Shown here piece after piece: positions 41,811 through 49,635 of a DNA stretch of 64,000 bases. Origin of the DNA: an uncultured bacterium. GTDB taxonomy: Bacteria; Muiribacteriota; Ozemobacteria; Ozemobacterales; Ozemobacteraceae. The position numbers and the translations under genes are program-made. A model generated the notes under the pieces. It had not been told where the DNA came from. It did not search any database and saw only the letters and a program-made list of their open reading frames with translations. The stretch lies in contig CALEDQ010000005.1 of NCBI GenBank assembly GCA_937949615.1, forward strand, positions 248,001 to 312,000, in the 5' to 3' direction. Every line of letters begins with the position of its first letter. Positions within the stretch are counted from its first letter, which is position 1.

Positions 41811-42614
41811 TTGTTGACCATTCATTTTGCCTTGATTGCGGCCGTTCTTGGTGCTCTGGCGGGGCCACGCATTGCCTGGGCGATTCGTGCCTGGCCGGGC
41901 CATGAAGAATTTCACTGCGATTATCTTTACTGTGCCGACTGTGCCGGTGGCGCCCGCCGCGGCTGTTACAACGCCGGCCGCCTCCAGGACCGCCTCTATA
42001 TCGCGTTTTCGGCACTGGCAGCTGGTTTGTCGGTCTATCTCTTCGGGCCGTCGATAAAAGCGCTGATTTCCTGGGTTTTTTCGGTCAGCTGCCTGATTAT
42101 AACGATTGTCGATGTCAGGTATCTGATTATTCCAGATACCCTGTCGATAACCGGCTGCTGGACCGGTCTGCTCTATTCGGCCGGCTGCTGGGCCTGGGTA
42201 AAGATGGGCTATGCGCCGCCCAGCTACCATGTCGATTTCGTCGATTCGCTGATCGGTTTTGTCGCCGGCGGCGGCTTTCTCTGGCTGCTGGCCTGGCTCG
42301 CTATCGTGATTCTCAAAAAGGAAGGCATGGGTGGCGGCGATGTGAAGCTGCTGGCGGCATTTGGCGCCTGGGCCGGCTGGCAGACAGTTATCGCCACTGT
42401 GGTCATTGCCAGTTTCTTCGGTGCCGCCGGTGGTATCAGCACCATCATTTATCATCGAATCCGTTCAGGCCGGCAATACAAGCCCCTGACACAGATGATT
42501 CCGTTCGGGCCGTATCTGTGTTTTGCCTTTCTGGTAGTGTTTTTCTTCGGGCTCGATCCGCTGCTGTCGCTTCTCGATGCCTATCAGCAGTGGCTGGTCG
42601 GGCGCATGTATTAA
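41811..42614 (+). CDS. Prepilin peptidase (GxGD aspartic protease)
   Basis: 267 residues, starting at TTG (41811; 41814 also possible) with GGAG upstream. An inner-membrane enzyme that cuts prepilin leaders. Catalytic Asp101 lies in IVDVRYLIIPD and Asp177 in KKEGMGGGDVKLL. A shortened cytosolic Cys cluster (C36, C41, C44, C52) replaces the usual two CxxC pairs. About seven membrane helices. It is the only candidate in the window to process the four prepilin-like proteins. The N-methyltransferase part seems reduced. Confidence 0.85.
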   Translation: MLTIHFALIAAVLGALAGPRIAWAIRAWPGHEEFHCDYLYCADCAGGARRGCYNAGRLQDRLYIAFSALAAGLSVYLFGPSIKALISWVFSVSCLIITIVDVRYLIIPDTLSITGCWTGLLYSAGCWAWVKMGYAPPSYHVDFVDSLIGFVAGGGFLWLLAWLAIVILKKEGMGGGDVKLLAAFGAWAGWQTVIATVVIASFFGAAGGISTIIYHRIRSGRQYKPLTQMIPFGPYLCFAFLVVFFFGLDPLLSLLDAYQQWLVGRMY

Positions 42615-42619
42615 ATTAT

Positions 42620-42648
42620 TGACAATTCTGGCACCTGTTGCTAAACTC
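42620..42648 (+). promoter_or_regulatory. Sigma-70 promoter of secG
   Basis: TTGACA (42620-42625), 17-base spacer, TAAACT (42643-42648) with TG one base before the -10. The start codon is 44 bases downstream. Confidence 0.7.
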
Positions 42649-42692
42649 AGGAACCCAAAGTTTATGTACAGAACTAAAGGAGTTTTCAGGCT

Positions 42693-43169
42693 ATGCTCGC
42701 TGGCTTTATTCAGTTAATCCATATTCTCGTATGTGTTGGTCTGATCGTTATCGTACTGCTGCAGGCAGATAAGGGTGAAGGTCTTGCTGGCGCCTTTGGC
42801 GGCGGTGCCTCTTCTACCGTATTTGGCGAACGCGGCAGCGGCGGTTTCATGTCGAAGCTGACCACCACCATGGCCGTTATTTTCATGATCACCTCTCTCG
42901 TCATCGCAGTTTATGTGCCGAGATGGGAAGAAGCCTCTCCTTCAGCTCATTATTCAGTTCCTGCTGCTGCTCCGATGGCTCCGGCTGCCATGCCCGGCCT
43001 GCCGATTCAGGTTCCTGAAACCGGCGCTGCTCAGACTGCCGCTCCGGTTGCTCCGGCTGCTGCAACCGCCGAACCGGTTGCCGCCCCGGTCACCGCTCCG
43101 GCTCCGGTTGCTGCTCCAGCCCCCGTCGCTGGTGAAGCTCCCGCCGCCCCCGCCGCCGGCAACAACTGA
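42693..43169 (+). CDS. secG: SecG translocase subunit with long Ala/Pro tail
   Basis: 158 residues. The first 80 are SecG: helix LIHILVCVGLIVIVLLQ, then ADKGEGLAGAFGGGASSTVFGERGSGGF, then helix TTTMAVIFMITSLVIAVYV. SecG aids SecA-driven export in the SecYEG channel. Residues about 80-158 are an Ala/Pro/Val repeat tail that ordinary SecG (75-110 residues) lacks. Monocistronic, between its own promoter and terminator. Confidence 0.9.
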   Translation: MLAGFIQLIHILVCVGLIVIVLLQADKGEGLAGAFGGGASSTVFGERGSGGFMSKLTTTMAVIFMITSLVIAVYVPRWEEASPSAHYSVPAAAPMAPAAMPGLPIQVPETGAAQTAAPVAPAAATAEPVAAPVTAPAPVAAPAPVAGEAPAAPAAGNN

Positions 43170-43196
43170 TAATTCAAGTTCTGCAACAATAATTGA

Positions 43197-43232
43197 GGGG
43201 CTGTTTCACAAAATCGTGAAACAGCCCCTTTT
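43197..43232 (+). terminator. Intrinsic terminator of secG
   Basis: GGGGCTGTTTCAC (43197-43209) and GTGAAACAGCCCC (43216-43228), a perfect 13-base stem followed by TTTT. Confidence 0.92.
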
Positions 43233-43365
43233 GCTTTACCGGAAACAGTTCATCATAAAAAACAGCAAAAACTGAATTGTTGTGAAAATTTTCACTAAAA
43301 TTAACTTTTTGCCTGCCCGCGCGCCTGGATATCTGCCCGGCACCCCCCCCCGTATCAGGCTGTAT

Positions 43366-43755
43366 TTACTGTTTCTCTTCGAATGACAATTTCAGATCGA
43401 TGGCGCAGGCTTCTTTCAGATTCAGAATGGCTGCACGGTTTTTCGCTTCAAGCAGTGCTGCCGTAACTCTGGCGACGTTGCCGCCAGCCAGATGATGCGC
43501 TTCGAGGGTTGGCAGCAGATCTTCCTGGTTTTCAAGCTGCAGATTCACTCCTGCTTTGAGAAGCTTAACCGCGTTGAGCACAATCAGGTCCGGGTTAACC
43601 CGGCGCAGGCGCATGCCGATCAGCGCCATCGGCGTAACTGCCAGTTTGACTTCGATGCCTTTGAAAATCAGGTGCAGGCGCAGATACCAGGCCAGAAAGA
43701 GAATGAAAATCATTTCTGGAACCAGCATCAACAGTATCATTGTTGTCAGATCCAT
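43366..43755 (-). CDS. Half-length FloA/YqfA (flotillin-like) protein
   Basis: 129 residues from the ATG at 43755 (AAAGGA upstream). N-terminal membrane helix (MILLMLVPEMIFILFLAWYL), then the FloA region: ALIGMRLRRVNPDLIV, LKAGVNL, LEAHHLAGGNVARVTAALLEAKNR and CAIDLKL. FloA proteins are about 330 residues and continue through the SPFH core; this one stops just after the AIDL segment. No remainder follows in the next 130 bases. Either a truncated pseudogene-like remnant with an intact start, or a distinct short form. Confidence 0.7.
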   Translation of the reverse strand: MDLTTMILLMLVPEMIFILFLAWYLRLHLIFKGIEVKLAVTPMALIGMRLRRVNPDLIVLNAVKLLKAGVNLQLENQEDLLPTLEAHHLAGGNVARVTAALLEAKNRAAILNLKEACAIDLKLSFEEKQ

Positions 43756-43775
43756 GTTTTTTCCTTTGCAGGTCA

Positions 43776-43811
43776 TAAAAAGAGACCGGCCGATTTGCTT
43801 CGACCGGTCTC
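43776..43811 (-). terminator. Intrinsic terminator of eno
   Basis: GAGACCGG (43782-43789) and CCGGTCTC (43804-43811) with an inner CGA/TCG extension. On the minus strand TTTTT follows. Confidence 0.88.
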
Positions 43812-43831
43812 GCTGTCAGTTCAAATACTGA

Positions 43832-45127
43832 TTATTTGCCTTTTTTGATGTTGTAGAAGCTGCCCAGGCCCATGAATTTGGCATCGGCGCCGAGTTCTTC
43901 TTCGATCTTGAGCAGGCGGTTGTATTTGCAGATGCGGTCGGTTCTTGAAGCTGAACCGGTTTTGATCTGGCCGGCGTTGGTGGCAACGGCAAGGTCAGCA
44001 AGGGTTGTATCTTCAGTTTCGCCTGAGCGATGTGATACAACGGCAGTGTAACCGGCGCGTTTGGCCATTTCGATGGCTTCAAGAGTTTCGGTGAGAGTAC
44101 CGATCTGGTTGAGCTTGATGAGGATCGAGTTGGCAACGCCTTTGTCGATGCCCATTTTCAGGCGTTCAACGTTGGTGACGAACAGATCGTCGCCGACGAG
44201 CTGAATTTTGCCGGCGTTCTTCTTGGTGAGGTATTCCCAGCCTTTCCAGTCGTCTTCGGCCATGCCGTCTTCGATCGAGATGATCGGGTATTTCTTGGCC
44301 CATGCCATCCAGTAGTCGGCCATTTCTTCAGAGGTCTTTTTCGATTTGTCAGACTTCTTGAAAACATAGTGACCCTTTTCGTAGAATTCGCTGGCAGCGG
44401 GGTCAAGAGCGAGGAAAATGTCTTTGCCGGCTTTGTAGCCAGCTTTGGCGATGGCTTCGAGAATCAGTTCAACTGCTTCTTCGTTTGATTTAAGGTTCGG
44501 AGCGAAACCGCCTTCATCGCCGACGGCAGTGTTGTAGCCCTTGGCTTTGAGAACGCCTTTGAGAGCATGGAAAGTTTCGACGCCCATCTGCAGTGCCTGG
44601 CTGAATGATTTGGCGCCGGCGGGCATGACCATGAATTCCTGGAAATCAACGTTGTTGTCAGCGTGTGAACCGCCGTTGAGGATGTTCATCATCGGAACCG
44701 GCAGAGTGCAGGCATTGGCGCCGCCGATATAGCGGTAAAGGGGCAGGCCGGCGAATTCAGCGGCTGCTTTGGCAACGGCGAGTGATACGCCGAGAATGGC
44801 GTTGGCGCCGAGCTTGCCTTTGTTCTTGGTGCCGTCCATGGCGATCATGGTGGCATCGATCATGCGCTGTTCGGTAGCATCCATACCTTCGAGTTCGCCG
44901 GAAATGATTTCGTTAACGTTTTCTACTGCTTTCAGGACGCCTTTGCCGTTGTAGCGTTTCTTGTCACCGTCGCGCAGTTCAACTGCTTCGTGTTCGCCGG
45001 TAGAAGCGCCGGAAGGAACGGCGGCACAACCGTAAGCGCCGCTTTCGGTAATTACTTCGACTTCGATAGTGGGATTACCACGGCTGTCAATGATTTCACG
45101 GGCCTGAATAGCATCAATAATAGACAT
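43832..45127 (-). CDS. eno: Enolase
   Basis: 431 residues from the ATG at 45127 (GGAGG upstream; the longer frame start is unsupported). Converts 2-phosphoglycerate to phosphoenolpyruvate in glycolysis. Motifs: AREIIDSRGNPTIEVEV, PSGASTGEHEAVELRD, MMNILNGGSHADNNVDFQEF, VGDEGGFAPNL, LALDPAASEF, SIEDGMAEDDW, LVGDDLFVTN, and SHRSGETEDTTLADLAVA with GQIKTGSASRTDR. Normal length. Monocistronic. Confidence 0.97.
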   Translation of the reverse strand: MSIIDAIQAREIIDSRGNPTIEVEVITESGAYGCAAVPSGASTGEHEAVELRDGDKKRYNGKGVLKAVENVNEIISGELEGMDATEQRMIDATMIAMDGTKNKGKLGANAILGVSLAVAKAAAEFAGLPLYRYIGGANACTLPVPMMNILNGGSHADNNVDFQEFMVMPAGAKSFSQALQMGVETFHALKGVLKAKGYNTAVGDEGGFAPNLKSNEEAVELILEAIAKAGYKAGKDIFLALDPAASEFYEKGHYVFKKSDKSKKTSEEMADYWMAWAKKYPIISIEDGMAEDDWKGWEYLTKKNAGKIQLVGDDLFVTNVERLKMGIDKGVANSILIKLNQIGTLTETLEAIEMAKRAGYTAVVSHRSGETEDTTLADLAVATNAGQIKTGSASRTDRICKYNRLLKIEEELGADAKFMGLGSFYNIKKGK

Positions 45128-45309
45128 GAAAGCCTCCAGAAAAATATTGTTAGATAACCTGAAAACTGCCACAGTCTACCACATTCGCCGCCGCAATAAA
45201 AGCCGCCGCGCCGCAGAAGTTTCTATTCCGGCAATACCTGTGAAACCGGCAATTGGTTTTACCGGCAAAATCAGTTCTGAGTTGGCTGTATGCCTGCATT
45301 CTAAATGCA

Positions 45310-45346
45310 GAGTCGGCTGAAAAGAACCGATCTTTTCAGCCGACTC
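45310..45346 (-). terminator. Hairpin terminator after the zinc-ribbon gene
   Basis: GAGTCGGCTGAAAAG (45310-45324) and CTTTTCAGCCGACTC (45332-45346), a perfect 15-base stem. Only a modest T-rich stretch follows on either strand. Confidence 0.75.
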
Positions 45347-45365
45347 CAGCGCTTCTGACAATACT

Positions 45366-45839
45366 TTAGACTGTTTTGGCGGTGCTTTCAGAACCGGCCA
45401 TCGTCTGCTGCAGATTGTAGTTGCAGCTGGGGCAGAATTTCCAGCCTTTTTTGACTTCTTCGTGGCAGGACGGGCATTTTTCGAGAGGACGCTCGACCTT
45501 TTCGCCACACCATGGGCAGTTGCAGAATTTGTCTTCGATTACACCGCCGCAGTTGCGGCAGGTGTGAACGGTGGGCTGTTCAGGACGCACCAGCAAGTAG
45601 ACAACCAGACCGAAAACGTTGGTGAACAGGGCAAATGTCGCCCAGAGTACCGGTCGGTTCACCTTGCGCTCCTGCGCGTCGGCAAGCACGAAAATCGGCG
45701 GCGCCAGAATCAGAAACAGGAATATGGCGGGTGGCAGCAGTCTGAGCACGATGTTGAGTGCAAGCAGGCCTAGCAGCACCACGCAGACGTAAAAGAGAAT
45801 GTCTTTCGCAGTCATATCTTTTTTATCAGGAAATTTCAT
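45366..45839 (-). CDS. Membrane protein with double zinc ribbon
   Basis: 157 residues. Helices at about 13-33 and 35-52, a third near 65-83, then a DZANK-like double zinc ribbon: CRNCGGVIEDKFCNCPWCGEKV and CPSCHEEVKKGWKFCPSC (eight Cys). Such ribbons mediate protein or nucleic acid contacts; the role is unknown. Follows the anti-sigma gene by 32 bases. Confidence 0.7.
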   Translation of the reverse strand: MKFPDKKDMTAKDILFYVCVVLLGLLALNIVLRLLPPAIFLFLILAPPIFVLADAQERKVNRPVLWATFALFTNVFGLVVYLLVRPEQPTVHTCRNCGGVIEDKFCNCPWCGEKVERPLEKCPSCHEEVKKGWKFCPSCNYNLQQTMAGSESTAKTV

Positions 45840-45871
45840 ATTTTTTCCTCCAGATCAGATTAATGGCAGGC

Positions 45872-46444
45872 TCAGCAGGCAAACATCCGCAGGCTGCCGG
45901 AAAACAGGCGATAAAGGAACCCAGTCTTCTTTTCCCGGTTCGAGGTCTGGGCAATGGTTCTGATAATCAACGGCGAACTGATCAGCGCGAAAATGCCGCC
46001 GGCGGCAAAGAAAGCCAGAAAGAGACCGTATTCATTGAGCAGCGGCATTGCCGATTCCATGCCGTTTGCAATCAGCCACCCCGTCAGAAACGGCTGGGCA
46101 AAGAGAAGCGTGACCCAGATCACAACCGACATGAAAGCCAGATAAGAATACTGCACGATCAGCAGATTTCTTATCTCGTTGTTTCTGACCATCGGTCGCA
46201 GCTGCGGCGTCGCATCGAGCCGGCTTTCGACAGCTGCCAGCAGATGCTCAGGAACGGCTGCTACGGTTGTTTCAGACCGCTGCAGCATTTCGAGCGTCTG
46301 ACAGAGCTGGTCAAACTCGGCGCGGCATTCAGGGCACCGTTCGAGATGTGCGCTGATTTCAGCGGGTACCGCCTGGCCGGGCGGGTCGCTGAAAAATTCG
46401 ACCATGCGCGACTGCAGTTCAACGCATTCAGGTCTTTTATTCAT
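45872..46444 (-). CDS. Anti-sigma factor, zinc-finger type
   Basis: 190 residues. The N-terminal zf-HC2-like motif (HLERCPECRAEF, about 33-44, with an earlier Cys at about 7) is the ZAS domain that clamps ECF sigma factors. Two or three helices (SYLAFMSVVIWVTLLF, LLNEYGLFLAFFAAGGIFALI) anchor it in the membrane. Overlaps the sigma gene by 8 bases. It probably holds the sigma factor inactive until a signal. Confidence 0.83.
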   Translation of the reverse strand: MNKRPECVELQSRMVEFFSDPPGQAVPAEISAHLERCPECRAEFDQLCQTLEMLQRSETTVAAVPEHLLAAVESRLDATPQLRPMVRNNEIRNLLIVQYSYLAFMSVVIWVTLLFAQPFLTGWLIANGMESAMPLLNEYGLFLAFFAAGGIFALISSPLIIRTIAQTSNREKKTGFLYRLFSGSLRMFAC

Positions 46445-47000
46445 GAGAATTCTCCTTGAAGAAGAAGCTTCTTAGCTTTTTCAATCCATAAAATATTCGG
46501 CTTTTAACGGTTCCTTCCGGAACCTGGGTTATTCCGGCAATTTCTTCGATGCTGAGATCATCGAGATGCCGCAGGCTGACCGCCAGTTTCAGATCTTCCG
46601 GCAGACAGTCGAGAAGCCTGACTGCCGATTCCGCTTCCTCGCTTCTGAAAACGGCTTCTTCCGGGCCCGGCTTGTCAGAATCGGGAAAAGTTTCGTGCAG
46701 TTCGGTTTCGCGGGCTATACCGCGGTTGCGCTTCGTTTCGAGCCAGTTAAGACAATGTCTGGTGGCAACCAGGTATATCCAGCTTTTTGCCCGGCCCTTG
46801 CCCGGGTCGAAGAGCGGCGCATTTTTCCAGATGCGCAGCATGATTTCCTGAAAAACCTCGTCGTAGTCAGAGGTTTTTACAACAACCAGACGTTTTACCA
46901 GTCGGTAAAGCGCTGCAGAGTAATTCTGATAAATCTCTCTGAAGGCGCTTTTATCGCCTCTGGCAACGTCGAGTAGAAGTTGTTCATCTGTTCTTTTCAT
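46437..47000 (-). CDS. ECF sigma factor (RpoE-like)
   Basis: 187 residues. Sigma-2 region with YDEVFQEIMLRIWKNAPLFDPGKGRAKSWIYLVATRHCLNWLETKR; sigma-4 helix-turn-helix with LRHLDDLSIEEIAGITQVPEGTVKSRIFYGLKKL. Paired with the anti-sigma gene. A possible self-regulated promoter is just upstream. Regulon unknown; start at 47000 has a poor ribosome site. Confidence 0.9.
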   Translation of the reverse strand: MKRTDEQLLLDVARGDKSAFREIYQNYSAALYRLVKRLVVVKTSDYDEVFQEIMLRIWKNAPLFDPGKGRAKSWIYLVATRHCLNWLETKRNRGIARETELHETFPDSDKPGPEEAVFRSEEAESAVRLLDCLPEDLKLAVSLRHLDDLSIEEIAGITQVPEGTVKSRIFYGLKKLRSFFFKENSHE

Positions 47001-47013
47001 TGTCGTTCAAATG

Positions 47014-47043
47014 TTAATACAGTTTTTTCACCCGCCGGTTCAA
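47014..47043 (-). promoter_or_regulatory. Candidate promoter of the ECF sigma operon
   Basis: Minus-strand TTGAAC (47043-47038), 18 bases, TATTAA (47019-47014), ending 13 bases before the start codon. Could be a housekeeping or self-recognised promoter. Confidence 0.4.
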
Positions 47044-47082
47044 AAAAACTTTTAAAATTTTGACCGACCGGTAATAAAAGGG

Positions 47083-47111
47083 TTGACTTTTTGCTGCGGT
47101 GTTGCTAAAAA
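47083..47111 (+). promoter_or_regulatory. Sigma-70 promoter of the KAS III-like gene
   Basis: TTGACT (47083-47088), 17-base spacer ending TGC, TAAAAA (47106-47111). The start codon is 31 bases further. Confidence 0.6.
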
Positions 47112-47142
47112 ATGCTGCATCGCAAAATTCAGGAGCAGCAAA

Positions 47143-48129
47143 ATGAACCGATACGCAAAAATAATTGGCAGCGGGGCTTATATTCCCGCCGAGGAACATA
47201 ATAATGACGAATTCCGCAAAAAATTCGGCGCCGAAGTCATCAATAAAAACGAAGAAGCAACCGGCATTCTTACCCGTTTTCGCGCCCCTGCCGACTGGGC
47301 GGCCTCTGATCTGGCAGTTGCAGCATGCAAGGCTGCGCTTGCTGATGCCCGACTCAACCCGGAAGATATAGATCTGATAGTTCTTGGCACCGATACGCCC
47401 GATTACATTACCCCGGCCACTTCTGTTGTCGTGCAGCATAAGCTCGGTGCAAAAAACGCCGGCACTTTCGACGTTGGCTGTGCTTGTGCCTCATTTCCGA
47501 CCGGTCTGGCAATCGCTTCCGGCATGATGTCGAACCAGCCGAACATTCGTCGGGCTCTGGTTATCGGCGTCTATATGATGCAGCGTCTCGCCGATCTCGA
47601 AAATGACCCGATGAGCTTCTATTATGGCGACGGCGCCGGTGCCGTTGTTCTCGAAGCTTCTGACAAACCCGGTTTTGTGTCTTCGGCAATTTTCGCCGAT
47701 GGCTCGTATTACGAATGCTGGGGCATCTATTCAAGCGGCACCAAAGAACCGGTCAGCGAAGAATCACTGAAAGCCGGTCGAAGCAAAGTAAAATTCGTAA
47801 CGCCTTTCCCGTCGTCGGTTAACCGCGAAGGCTGGCCGAAGCGCGTCAGAGAAGCGGCAAAGAACGGTAACTTCGAAGTTTCCGATATCGACCACATCGT
47901 TTTTACTCAGGTGCGCAGCAAAACGATCACCCAGGTTATGGAAGACCTCGGCCTGCCGGAAAACAAAGCGATCAAGATCATGCATGAATACGGTTACATG
48001 GGTTCGGCCTGTATTCCGGTCGCCTACGACGTCGCCCGTCGCCGCGGTCTGATCAAGGAAGGCAACCTCGTTGTCTTCATGGGCTCAGGCGTCGGCTATA
48101 ACCAGTGTGCCGTCGCTATGCGCGTCTGA
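47143..48129 (+). CDS. Beta-ketoacyl-ACP synthase III-like enzyme lacking His and Asn of the triad
   Basis: 328 residues from the ATG at 47143 (AGGAG upstream). Thiolase fold: IIGSGAYIPAEEHNNDEF, TRFRAPADWAASDLAVAACKAAL, and nucleophile Cys115 in VGCACASFPTGLA. The usual catalytic HQAN segment is FTQVRSK, so His becomes Thr255 and its Asn becomes Arg258; the GNTSAAS segment is GYMGSACIP, so Asn becomes Tyr285. Decarboxylative condensation is therefore unlikely. It may do acyl transfer or thioester chemistry (inference). Ends at a bidirectional terminator. Confidence 0.8.
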   Translation: MNRYAKIIGSGAYIPAEEHNNDEFRKKFGAEVINKNEEATGILTRFRAPADWAASDLAVAACKAALADARLNPEDIDLIVLGTDTPDYITPATSVVVQHKLGAKNAGTFDVGCACASFPTGLAIASGMMSNQPNIRRALVIGVYMMQRLADLENDPMSFYYGDGAGAVVLEASDKPGFVSSAIFADGSYYECWGIYSSGTKEPVSEESLKAGRSKVKFVTPFPSSVNREGWPKRVREAAKNGNFEVSDIDHIVFTQVRSKTITQVMEDLGLPENKAIKIMHEYGYMGSACIPVAYDVARRRGLIKEGNLVVFMGSGVGYNQCAVAMRV

Positions 48130-48142
48130 GTCGAGCTAAAAA

Positions 48143-48191
48143 ACAGATCCGCCCGAGCAAGGCGTAAAGCCCTGAACAGGCGGATCTGTTT
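48143..48191. terminator. Bidirectional intrinsic terminator
   Basis: ACAGATCCGCC (48143-48153) and GGCGGATCTGT (48179-48189), a perfect 11-base stem with a 25-base loop and short A/T runs on both sides. Between convergent genes. Confidence 0.8.
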
Positions 48192-48199
48192 ATGAACGT

Positions 48200-48886
48200 T
48201 TAAAAATCAGTGTCGCACGAATCGCCGCGGGTGCCACTGGGCAAATCGGGCATGGCCGGCATCAGAGCCGGTATCGACGGGACGCCCGGCTGGCCGCTTT
48301 CGGGGCTGCCAAGTGAATTCATGTGGTTGACCAGACGCTGTTTGATTTCTTCAGCCCGCAGATCACTGCCGGAGTGCAGACCCCTGGCTCGGGCGCGGTA
48401 AACCATATTGTTCATTCTCGCCTGAGCGTCGGCCGGCAGCGGCATGGTGCCTTCAATGACTGCCTGCGGGCCTACCGGCGTCAGCGTCAGCGGCATCGGA
48501 TCAGAGGGAAGAACGCCACCCGGTGTCATTGGTGACGGGGTGACCAGGCCGGTTGGCGGCTGTTCGGGTGGGGCCATCGCCGCAAGTTTTTTACGGTGCT
48601 CGGCCATCGCCAGTTCCCAGGTGTAGACGTCGGGTTCGTAGATATGCGGGGCATTGTGCTCCTTGATGCCACGCACGTAGCCTTTTTTATCACGGTTGAA
48701 TACAGCCCGGCCGGTCTTTGCATACAGCCCGTTGCGAATCATGTGTTCAGAAAAGTCGAGAAATTCCATCTGATCACGATTCGAGCCTTCAAGAATGGCG
48801 AACGCCGGTTCCGGCATCCCGGCCATCAGAGTGCAGAAGGCTGCTGCAGCCAGTCCCTTGGCGAGATTCTTCATCGTTAAGCGCAT
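48200..48886 (-). CDS. Exported Pro/Met-rich protein, unknown
   Basis: 228 residues, GGAGG upstream. Signal peptide (LAKGLAAAAFCTLMAGMPEPAFA). FLDFSEHMIRNGLYAKTGRAVFN and YTWELAMAEHRKKLA form a helical N-terminal domain. The middle is Pro/Thr/Gly-rich and the C-terminus is Pro-rich, ending GDSCDTDF. No family recognised. Confidence 0.6.
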   Translation of the reverse strand: MRLTMKNLAKGLAAAAFCTLMAGMPEPAFAILEGSNRDQMEFLDFSEHMIRNGLYAKTGRAVFNRDKKGYVRGIKEHNAPHIYEPDVYTWELAMAEHRKKLAAMAPPEQPPTGLVTPSPMTPGGVLPSDPMPLTLTPVGPQAVIEGTMPLPADAQARMNNMVYRARARGLHSGSDLRAEEIKQRLVNHMNSLGSPESGQPGVPSIPALMPAMPDLPSGTRGDSCDTDF

Positions 48887-49125
48887 AATGCCCTCCGTAA
48901 CACGCAGGTAGATTTAACAGCCCGAGAATGTGTTCAAAGCGATATTCTTTGTCAAGGACATTTTATTTCGCCAAAAAATAATTCCCGGATAAAAAATACC
49001 CCTGCGGAAAAAGCGACAGGGGGGCACCAATGCCTGCACGTATTTCGGCCACAGATGAACACTGATAAACGCGAAAAGATTCATGCATCAAGCCTATATT
49101 AGATTATTTTTGCCGGCCGCTTGAA
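48887..49125. other. Intergenic stretch
   Basis: No gene. AT-rich near 48960, then the repeat unit at 49049-49073. Beyond it begins the duplicated hsp20 block. Confidence 0.5.
49049..49073. repeat. Dispersed ATCCGTG-TTC repeat, copy 3 (single diverged unit)
   Basis: CCACAGATGAACACTGATAAACGCG, same orientation as copy 1 at 968-1005, about three-quarters identical. Confidence 0.5.
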
Positions 49126-49131
49126 ATGAGC

Positions 49132-49161
49132 GGCCCCCCGCAGTAAGAAATGCGGGGGGCC
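49132..49161 (-). terminator. Hairpin terminator of hsp20 operon A
   Basis: GGCCCCCCGCA (49132-49142) and TGCGGGGGGCC (49151-49161), an 11-base GC-rich stem. The following minus-strand sequence is only moderately T-rich. Confidence 0.7.
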
Positions 49162-49199
49162 TGTTCGAGGGGTATGTGAGGGGACTGCTGATGTCAGAG

Positions 49200-49604
49200 T
49201 CAGTTGATTTTTACGTCGATGGTTCTCGGTTTGAGAGCTTCGGCGCGGGGCAGGAAGATCGAGAGCACGCCGCTTTTCAGCTCGGCTTTGATATTTTCGC
49301 TGTCGACGCTTTCGCTGAGTTCGAACTGTCTGAAGTAGTTCGACGGTTCAAATTCTCTGATCAGGTAGCTGGTGTCGCTGTTGACAGCGTTAACGTGACC
49401 TTCGATCGTGAGAATGTCGTTTTCAACCGAGAGCTTCAGACCTGATTTTTCGACGCCTGGCAGGTCAACAACGACGTGCAGCCCGTTTTCTTCTTCATAA
49501 ATATCGGTAAGCGGCGTTACAAAAGCCTCGGGGTGGCGGGTAACTTCGCGTTTAACAATCTGGGTTTCGTTGTTCTGGGTAGTGGGAACAGTTTTTTCAG
49601 CCAT
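49200..49604 (-). CDS. hsp20: Hsp20 small heat shock protein, second gene of operon A
   Basis: 134 residues from the ATG at 49604 (AAAGGAG upstream; the frame is open upstream but overlaps the other hsp20). Alpha-crystallin domain: PLTDIYEEENGLHVVVDLPGV, LKLSVENDILTIEG, FRQFELSESVDSENIKAELKSGVLSIFLPRAEALKPRTI. An ATP-independent holdase chaperone. Protein identical to that of 51372-51776. Confidence 0.93.
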   Translation of the reverse strand: MAEKTVPTTQNNETQIVKREVTRHPEAFVTPLTDIYEEENGLHVVVDLPGVEKSGLKLSVENDILTIEGHVNAVNSDTSYLIREFEPSNYFRQFELSESVDSENIKAELKSGVLSIFLPRAEALKPRTIDVKIN

Positions 49605-49635
49605 GGTAATCGCTCCTTTCATCTTTCTCTGCTGG

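Noticed and set aside
43341..43351. Nine-C tract near the FloA-like gene
   Set aside because: It lies outside any promoter or reading frame that I can identify, so I cannot attach a role to it.
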